Part shown: piece after piece, positions 56,141-64,000 of the stretch
How the letters are laid out: the number at the start of each line of letters is the position of its first letter
How positions within the stretch are numbered: position 1 is the stretch's first letter
Source: Azolla caroliniana
Lineage: Eukaryota; Polypodiophyta
DNA: 64,000 bases
Direction of reading: 5' to 3'
NCBI GenBank assembly: GCA_043228905.1
Contig: JBHGNT010000016.1
Location: 3,410,001-3,474,000 of the forward strand
Notes under the pieces: model-generated
What the model was told of the DNA's origin: nothing
Database searches by the model: none
Seen by the model: the letters and a program-made list of their open reading frames with translations, nothing else
Translations under genes and position numbers: made by a program

Positions 56141-59100
56141 TTAATCCATATATATCCTCTTAATTTTACCGAATACAACATTATTCATTTGAGAAAACTT
56201 CCAAATTACTCTTGAAATTGTTCCTCGTTTCTCAAATGCCCAAATATCGTCGTTATTGATGTCAAACCATTTGAAAGTAAAACTCACTCCAATGTACCTT
56301 GTTCAAGGTACACAGTGTGTAGTAATCCCTTGATCGCCCAAGAATTACGGGAGGGATACATGAGGACAAAGATAATTGTTGCGAACGATATGTGTTGTGC
56401 AACATTGTTAAAAAAGATCGCTTGTTGACCAACACTAAAAGAAGTTTCACTTGTTAAAAAAGAAAAAGCTCCCTCAGAGAAGTTTCAACAAAAGTGAATG
56501 ATGAATTATTAATTGAGGAGAAATTTGATCGAATGTTACTAGCGCCAAACCATATATTCTTATACCAACATGGATTTCTTTTGAGATATTGTTTGTTTAT
56601 GAAGTAGATAGAGGACATCCAAGGTACGTGTGGAGGCCACTACAATGTCACATGAATTTTATACATCAATACATGTGGATTGATGTTCATGTGATAGCTA
56701 GGTGGAGCATGCTTTTTCATGACCTTTGTCGAGCAAACACAAGGAATGCACCCTTGAAGACAAAGGATGAGAACTCCTACTTCGAGATGAGATTGCCTGA
56801 TGTGGATTATGAGAAAGGTCTAAGGATGAAGGCTCCTAACTAGATAACGGTGGGAAGTAGAATTCCAAAGCATTATGGAATCTTCATAAAGAGGAAGAAA
56901 TTTGACAATATATGACAACCCCATACACTCTGACATAGAATAGTATCATCAAATGAACAAACCAAAAATCTAAGAGGGGGTCACGTCAATGGCAAAACAC
57001 ACAAATCTTGATGATTTGTTTCAAATTGAGGTTGCTCGAATTGGGGCAACATCTAGATAAGAAAGAGAAATGTGATATCGTCATCTCTCCTTCCATTCGT
57101 ATGAAGTAGCTTTTAGGACATTATGCGGAAGACAAAACACCCTTGACATAATGTGCATTGGGATTAGGAATTCAATGGTAATGATAGGAGTATAGTAGTT
57201 AGTTTCTAGTGGCTAGTTTGTTAGGTGGTGTTTGCTTAGTAAAGCGGTGACTATATTAGAGACCACCATCACAAACCACAGGATAACAGAAAGCAACTAC
57301 AATGAACCTCTCAAATTATGGCAAATGAACAAAACATGAGTGAATGACTTGTGGTTCTTGTTACCCCATGGGATGTACACGAGGCGTTAAATTCAATGGG
57401 TTCTCACCGATTTAACCTACAATTAGAGATTCCTCGTTAATTCATTGTGTCAAGGCTTGGGTAGGTAATGCCCAATTGTCTTCAAGGCGTGCAAGAGAGT
57501 GTTTTAAACACTCTTGAGCATATTGACATAGTGAACTAATATTACATGATGAATTGCCTCCTCTCCCTCGCTCAAACATGTGTCACTCGCTTCTATGTTG
57601 CTGACGTAACCTTATGGACTAATTCTAAAGTTACTTTTAACGGTTCAAGGGTATGATAAGTGGGAAACCAATGATCATGGGACATGGCACAAACCCATAA
57701 AGACTTATGACACTGTGTGAGAAATATGATTGTATAGATTAAATAGATATTTACTCCATAAGAAACATATAAGGTGTCTCGATTAAGTAGACAAATACCG
57801 AACATGTACGTTATGTTGCACCAAACATCTACTGAAGCCATAGTTAGATGTTTTATAGTCTCAATTAAATTAATCCTATCGCTAAGCAAAATTACATATT
57901 GTGCTCCATGTTCCGTGGTAGATTACAAAGCCCAACCAAGTTCTTTACTCAAATCCATAGTTAGATGTTTGTAATCCCAACTAAAACAATCCTATCCTTA
58001 AGCAATTATTCCATGGTGGATTAGAAATCCAAAGTTCTCTCTCTTCATTTTTGTCTCTTGTTCCTTGGTATGAATGTCAATATGATGCCCTTGGAAAGGA
58101 AGGAAAGTGTAGTATGTGGTAGTTACTCAACAAGAGATTCTCAATAGTGGTGGTTGTTAATGAATCGTAGAACTAGTGGTTAGGGATTGTGATAATTAAT
58201 CACTAGTTAGTTGGATTGTTGATTGATTACTAGTTGAGGCCAAAATCATGTGTTTAGAGTGTGTATAAATGATTGTAATACATGGTCATTAGCAAGATAT
58301 GAATGGAGTTCTATTGCTCCCATGTCATTGAAATGTAGATCCCTACACTAGGTGGGTGTGCACATAGTGTGTTGATGTATATGCACTTTTATGTAATTTG
58401 CAAAATCCCCACCATATGTTGGTATTTAATAAGAGATTGATGTAAATAGAATGCATTAGAGAGAAAGGCAGATCGGGTTAGCCTAGTCTGGACCCTCTAA
58501 GCCCAAGTATATCCATTAGGAACTTAGGATTTTGTATGAATGACAATGTGTTGTGCCCTGGTAAGAGAGAGCACTTGTAAACATCTTGCACCTACTATTG
58601 TGACTAGTGAAGCTTCAACATCATGCAGTGAACTTGTGTACTATCTTGTCGTGTCTTTGAGTTTTTGTGATAATGGAAACATTCATATTGTTTCTTCTAG
58701 TCATTATGTAAGACAATTTTATAAGGTGTTAAGGGATTAGGTTAAAATATAGGTTACCCTTGCTCCAACAAATTATCCCCCATACAAGGGTTTTATGACA
58801 TCGTCTTGAAAATATTGCAAGACGTAGGTCATTTCTCATGTGTAATACGTGACCACTTTCACTTACCTATAAGTTTACCTCATTCATATATAGGTTAGTC
58901 TTTATGACTATTGAAGGGCATATGTTGTGATGTGGCATGTGCAAAGGGAGAAAAATGCTTAAGCCCTAAGTTTTATAATAGGTCAAGGTTACATTTGAAG
59001 AATAAATCGAAAAAACATGAAGGATATAAGGATCAAATTAATAAACCAACAAATAATGATATTTGCACGCTAAGAGTTAACCACTTGAACGATAAGGTTC

Positions 59101-60541
59101 AAATATTGTTAATGGTAATAGATGGGAAAAGGGTGATATAGACTCTAGAGTACACAACTAATATATAAGAAGAAGGTTTAAGGTATACAATAAAAACTAA
59201 AAGGGAAAGGTACTTTTGCAACACTAGAAGTTACTTTTATGGTAATTGGGCCCTTGGAACCTATAAAGGGAGGATGTGAGCTCATTGTTAGGGATAGTCA
59301 CTTTGTGATTGAAGGCTTGTACTTTGTGATTGATAGTCATTGTGTCAATTAATGATTTCACCCACATATCATAGGAGCGTGGGATATTTGTGACGGTAAA
59401 GATGACATGTTGATCAAAACTCTTCGCGCCTATTCTTAAGGATTTTTTCCATATCTTCTCGTTTTTTTTTCAATATCAAAATCTAGACACCTTGAGTCGT
59501 GTAAGGAGGTTGACGATTTTAACCTTTGATTGTATATTGTTGCAAGTTTCTTAGGGTCTTAGGTTACCGTGGATTGTTGTATTTTCTGTTAATATTTTTT
59601 GTGCACTTAGGAAATATTAATTAAACCTAATTCGATTTATGTTTGATTGAGAATAGAAGCATTAAGCATGGAGCTTCATGTGAAATAACATAAAATCACA
59701 CGAGGCGATGTTGAAATGTATATACTTGATTGTTCAATGTGTAAGTGCATAGAATTTTTGTGTGAGAGTCCATATGGGATTTTCATATTATCAGTTTGAG
59801 TTTTAGGAGAAATTACATGTGAAAACATTTTCTTGAATGACACGAGTCAAATCAGTAACACCAAGCCCTACAACCCAGTGTCCATGCAACCTGACACATT
59901 CGTGCTTTCACTGGGCGAAGAGGAGATAAGCACACAAGTCACGTATAATGTTAGAGAAGAGTACATGTGGGCATATTATTTAAGTCCTGCATTGAACACG
60001 TGAGAGTGGTCTTCCTACCCAATAACTGAATCAACCACAACACCCAACAAAGACTGGGCACGTGAAGGACCCTCTAATTTGAGAATTTGTAGCTAGCCCA
60101 ACACATGAAGGTCACTTGAGTCGTGTAATTCAAGGTGCTCAATAATTGATTTGGCTTCTAACTCTCGAAGGTGACAAGTACAACTAATGTTTCAACCTCC
60201 CAACCCTTGAAGGTGAGAGTTTGCAAGGAAATGAGTACAATGAGAAAGCTAGGATCAGGGCTCGAGCTTTGAGTCGAAACTTGAAACCAAAGCTCGGAGG
60301 CTACTTTGCGCACCTTTCACTCCATACACATGCAATAACATTACCTTTTGATGTTTTTCCTCCTCAACAGAGACAAATGCACACACTTACTTTCCACACA
60401 AATTTACATACCCATCTATATACCTTCACATACACATGCATTTCCTTACAAAAACGATTATATACATAAAATTACATACATCTATGCCCACACATTAGCA
60501 CATAGTATGAACCATACGTATCATACGTGCATTCTCATACG
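56141..60541. other. 4.4-kb intergenic region, no gene seen
   Basis: No recognised domain in any frame. A 117-bp imperfect tandem duplication starts with CCATAGTTAGATG at 57838 and 57955. Around 59880-60210 phrases such as CTTGAAGGTGAGAG, CTCGAAGGTGACA and CATGAAGGTCAC recur loosely. Texture of decayed repeats. Confidence 0.45.
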
Positions 60542-60825
60542 AGTATGGTAAATACCATACTTTTGTATTCATTATTATAAGGTAAATGTTTTCTTTTAAG
60601 GTAAGAAAGTTAAGGTAAAAAGTGTAAAAAAAAACACGAGAATGTTTTGATAACATACGCAATCGGCTTCATTCGTATGAAAAGGAATGTTTGCCAATGC
60701 ATTCGAGTATATTAGGTACTATGCATTAGCATACATATATATATATATATATATATATTGGATAAATTTATAATAACATAAACATGTATGAGTATAATAT
60801 ATACATATATTATAAATTTATCCAA
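60542..60825. repeat. palindrome, TA microsatellite and 18-bp-arm hairpin
   Basis: AGTATGGTA-AA-TACCATACT is a perfect 20-bp palindrome at 60542-60561. A (TA)n run at about 60735-60757 is followed by TTGGATAAATTTATAATA (60758-60775), whose exact complement lies at 60808-60825, a 68-bp foldback unit that may be a tiny MITE. Confidence 0.75.
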
Positions 60826-62160
60826 CACATAAATATAAACGTACATAATATTATATACTAACATAACACGCAAGCACACACACATTACACTTATACATAA
60901 TCTCCTCTCACTTATCAAAACACACATTTACCTCCATAGAGTCTAGACATTAAAAATATGCATAAAGAAAAAATGCATTTACTCATACATAATCACGCAC
61001 ACATTCATAAACAAATTATACCTTAAACTCGACACGTGCATAAGTATTTACATGCACTTTAGACATATAAATATATAGCACTCTTACATATACATATCTA
61101 CGATAATTTCACACACTTAAGCAAATGCACTCAACGTGATTTTCTACACAAACTTTTGCTAAAAAATACCTTATTGTGAATCAAAAGTTCGTCGAAGTGC
61201 TCAAGTGCACAAGACATTGGACTAAGATATACTACCCACTTTAGTAGAGCATGTCAACAAAGAACCCAAAGTTATCAAGAAGCCCACGTTGAATGGGTGC
61301 CATTACAAATAGCATCTCTCATAACTCTTCAACAACAAACCATCTTCCTTGGTTCAAGTTCCTAGTGGTCCTACTCAATTTCACAAGCACGCGTGTAACT
61401 TTGTGACAACGTGTATTTAGAATAAGTTCATGCCACATTAGCTTGCATGACACAAATTTCTATCATGGAAACCATGAAATTTCTATTATGCAACATTGAT
61501 TTGTATATGTGGAGAACATGCGAAATAAACAAGTTAGCTTCTAGTATCAAGCTAGTGGTACTCATTTCACACTTAGTTTGACAAGCAAGAATCAAATAAA
61601 ATACATAAATTCGATCACAAGGATCATACAACCCGAGGTTTAAACGCGTTCATTCAGTCAAGCTTGTGAATCATGTAGAAAACATGGGTTATATTCATCC
61701 ACAATATCTATCGAACATGGTGTTTATCTTGTTTTTGCCATGATGAAGAGTAAGTCGGAGGAGAGAGGGGAATGTCCCGAGTGAAATTTTTTTTTCGCTC
61801 CCCTTTTAAAATCAATCACGCTTTTCCTTGTAGAAGTTTCATAGCAAGAGAGCTAGCTACTATCCGAGTCCTCCAACTCAGCATATAAAAAGTGTAGCAG
61901 TTTTTGTGTTGTGGGTGCACCTAATATGTGCACCCCAAAAAAAGTCTACCAAAAGGAAGGTGGAAGGAGACAAAAAAAAGCCCCCCCTCCCCCCACCAGG
62001 GAAAAGCGAAAAAAGCCAAAAAGCCAAAAAGCAAAAAGGGAGAAGAAAAAAGAAATAAAAGGGAAAAATTTGGACCGAAAAATCATTTTTTTTTACCCTC
62101 ATTTCTTACATATTTGTTTTCATAATCTAATTTTTATTTTTAAATTCTTTTATAATTGTT
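60826..62160. other. intergenic, ending in a purine-rich tract
   Basis: Many short ACAC/ATAC stretches to about 61130, then featureless AT-rich sequence. At 61955-62080 the plus strand is strongly purine-rich (AAAAAGCCAAAAAGC units), with C-runs at 61981-61995. No gene. Confidence 0.45.
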
Positions 62161-62164
62161 TCTT

Positions 62165-62365
62165 GGGAGACAGGCTGGCGGGGGGGGGGGGGCGATCTGA
62201 ATGCCAGCTGTCCAGCTGGCGCCGGCCCTTGCCAGGTGGCGATGACGTGGCAGCCAGCCAAAGGCAAGCCTCCCCTCGTCCACGTGGCGCGAGGGAGACA
62301 CGTCATCGAGGAGTGGCTGGCGGTGGCCGTGACGTGGCAGGTAGGCACCCACGTGGGCTGTCTGT
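62165..62365 (+). promoter_or_regulatory. GC-rich block with five ACGT cores upstream of NDL
   Basis: About 200 bp far more GC-rich than its surroundings, bounded by a G-run (about 62180) and a GT microsatellite. ACGT cores occur at 62245, 62282, 62300, 62332 and 62351 in contexts GACGTGGC, CCACGTGGC, ACACGTCA, GACGTGGC and CCACGTGGG, which match G-box/ABRE consensus. GTGGCGATGACGTGGCAG and GTGGCCGTGACGTGGCAG look like a diverged duplicate. It could be an ABA- or light-responsive promoter module, or a GC-rich transposable-element fragment. Confidence 0.45.
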
Positions 62366-62367
62366 TC

Positions 62368-62530
62368 TGTGTGTGTGTGTGTGTGTCTCTCTGTCTCTCT
62401 GTGTCTCTCTCTGTTTCTCTCTCTGTCTCTGTCTCTGTCTCTGTTTCTCTCTGTCTGTCTGTCTGTCTCTGTTTCTCTGTGTTTTTGTGCATTTATTCAT
62501 CTTCATCTTCATCTTCATCTTCATCTTCAC
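62368..62530. repeat. GT, CT/GTCTCT and TTCATC microsatellites
   Basis: (GT)n at about 62369-62385, then CTCTGT/GTCTGT-type units to about 62490, then five or six TTCATC hexamers (about 62495-62527). The low-complexity open frames here (Val/Ser/Cys- or Leu-rich) are by-products of the repeats. Confidence 0.9.
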
Positions 62531-62651
62531 TCATCCTTTGTCTCCTCCCTCTTGCTTCCTTCTGCTTCACTCTTCCTGCTTCCTTCCTTCTGCTTTTGGA
62601 TCATTCTGTTACCTATTTTACTCCTCACCCCAAACCCCTTTTCAATACTAT

Positions 62652-62672
62652 AATGTATATATATACATATAG
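62652..62672 (+). promoter_or_regulatory. probable TATA box of the NDL gene
   Basis: GTATATATATACATATAG lies about 120 bp upstream of the ATG, followed by a CT-rich leader with a CTCCAT hexamer repeat (about 62749-62774). Position and composition fit a core promoter. Confidence 0.45.
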
Positions 62673-62785
62673 GTCTGCTTAATCTCTAAGCTTTCTCTCC
62701 CTCTGTTCATCGCTTTTCCGTGTCAGATCAGTTCAAAAACACCATCGTCTCCATCTCCATCTCCATCTCCATCTCAACAGAAAAA

Positions 62786-63751
62786 ATGTGCAATATTACA
62801 GTTGATGCAGAGACCATACCATGGGGTGGACAGGTATACACTTGGCCGAACCATTTTCACCTTTCCCTTCCTTCCTTCTTACATACTTTGCATTCTGTGT
62901 TTGATTCAATTTTTTAAAATTGAACCTCTCCCTTCTTTTCAATATCCCTACGTTGTTTTTCTTTGCTGTCTTCTCTTCAGGAACATGTCGTGAAGACGTC
63001 CTTTGGAGGCTCCTCTGTCTCTGTCTTTGTTTGTGGTGACCAATCAAAACCTGCTCTCATTACTTATCCTGACATAGCCTTGAACTGTAAGTATACGCAT
63101 ACACACGCCATACCAACTGATCCCATTACATCTTTTTTATCTTTCGATTGAATTTTTGAACTTAAGTAAATCTGTTTTTTTGCTGCTAAACCAAGAGTTT
63201 CCTTGTTCATTTATTTGGTTAATTACAGCCATGTATGTTTCAAGCTTTCAATTGAATTTTTGAACTATGAAAATCTGTTTTTGCTGCTACTCCAAGAGTT
63301 TCCTTGTTTATTTATTTGGTTAATTACAGAAATGTATGTTTCAAGCTTTCAAATTGAATTTTTGAACTGTGAAAATCTGTTTTTGCTGTTAATCCAAGAG
63401 TTTCCTTGTTTATTTATTTGGTTAATTACAGATATGTCATGTTTCCAAGGCCTCCTCCTCTGCCCTGAAGCAGCGTCTCTTATCTTTCACAACTTCTGTA
63501 TCTACCACATTGACGCACCTGGCCATGAGGTAATGGAAAAATGCAAAGAATGAGAAAAAATGAAAGAAATTAACGCTTCTACTAGGAAGAAAGATGGAGA
63601 TTTTGTTTTCTCATTATTCTAACAAATTCTGTTGGTGTTCTTCTTCTTCGCAATATATATAGTTGGGGGCAGCTGCAATACCTCCATGTGAACCCACCCT
63701 ATCCACAGAAGACCTAGCTGATCAAGTGGGTGAAGTATTGAACCACTTTGG
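62786..63751 (+). CDS. NDRG-like (NDL) protein, 5' part; truncated by window edge
   Basis: Four exons seen: 62786-62833, 62981-63086, 63432-63529 and 63663-63751; the gene continues past 64000. About 113 residues are encoded so far. [16 protein letters not shown] is followed by [69 protein letters not shown] and [13 protein letters not shown], the N-terminal signature of plant N-MYC downregulated-like proteins (inactive alpha/beta-hydrolase fold). In Arabidopsis NDL proteins bind the G-protein beta-gamma dimer and affect auxin transport. The catalytic-domain remainder is outside the window. Intron 2 carries a triplicated splice acceptor (separate entry). Confidence 0.93.
63119..63431 (+). repeat. 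~101-bp tandem triplication including the 3' splice site of NDL intron 2
   Basis: Three head-to-tail units, about 63119-63228 (diverged start), 63229-63329 and 63330-63431, each end TTGGTTAATTACAG. Units two and three start CCATGTATGTTTCAAGC and AAATGTATGTTTCAAGC, which resemble the true exon 3 start ATATGTCATGTTTCCAAGGC. So the duplicated unit seems to have included the acceptor and first bases of the exon. Confidence 0.9.
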
Positions 63752-64000
63752 GTGAGTTGTTTTGTAATTTATTTTACATTTCCGTGTCATTGCTTCATTA
63801 AGAACTGATGCTCCGATTCCAATGGCAATGCTTCCTCAAGAAAAGCCCTCTTTGTTTAATTTCCGTCACTAAAAACTCGAGTTCTCCTGTAGAGGTACAG
63901 AAGAACATAGGTGAATTGGCCTAACAACCAATCTATAGCTGGATTAAGGCCCAACATCTTATGAGATTTTATTGTGCTCATTGAGATATATACCAATAAC

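Noticed and set aside
56589-56843. 84-residue frame downstream of the SINE-like element
   Set aside because: No known domain; lies in repeat-textured DNA without promoter or splice context.
62127-62682. Several 70-250-residue overlapping frames on both strands, including 61911-62672
   Set aside because: They translate microsatellites (GT, CT, TTCATC) and a purine tract; low complexity on every strand and upstream of a real gene start.

Overview
This is a stretch of a land-plant (angiosperm) nuclear chromosome. The evidence is split genes with GT-AG introns, AT-rich introns, abundant dinucleotide and trinucleotide microsatellites, and plant-only gene types: a BEL1-like homeobox gene and an N-myristoylated ARA6-type Rab. 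I cannot name the species. Exon models were built by hand from reading frames, splice signals, phase and family knowledge; every junction given keeps the frame.

Layout. Positions 1-12.6 kb are gene-free and repeat-rich: a 471-bp inverted-terminal-repeat element set in a GA microsatellite, a degenerate long-period repeat array, and TAC/CT microsatellites. A BEL1-like homeodomain gene (+) has a split, CU-rich 5' leader (about 12.69-15.08 kb) and coding exons at 15079-18593. After about 3 kb without a gene comes RABF1/ARA6 (+, 21769-25707), followed by a mosaic of tandem duplications and an inverted-repeat element with an exact 227-bp duplication (25.9-28.04 kb). An uncharacterised protein with a helix-hairpin-helix DNA-glycosylase-like C-terminal half lies on the minus strand (28317-35082, 7 exons). 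Divergent from it is the mitochondrial pyruvate dehydrogenase E2 subunit (+, 37708-44462, 17 exons). Convergent with E2 is NRPB1, the largest subunit of RNA polymerase II (-, 47069-54959, 14 exons, about 40 C-terminal heptads). After about 7.8 kb of repeat-rich intergenic DNA, an NDRG-like (NDL) gene begins at 62786 and runs off the right edge.

The genes are unrelated housekeeping or developmental genes with no operon-like logic. The most notable non-routine items are: (1) the HhH glycosylase-like protein, in which Gln appears to sit where bifunctional HhH glycosylases have their catalytic Lys; (2) a tandem triplication in the NDL gene that copies the 3' splice site and the first bases of the next exon; (3) a GC-rich block with five ACGT cores upstream of NDL; (4) a uORF-bearing CU-rich leader and a repeat-built leader intron in the homeobox gene; and (5) two sibling inverted-repeat elements in different introns of that gene. 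I did not find a clearly new multi-gene system.
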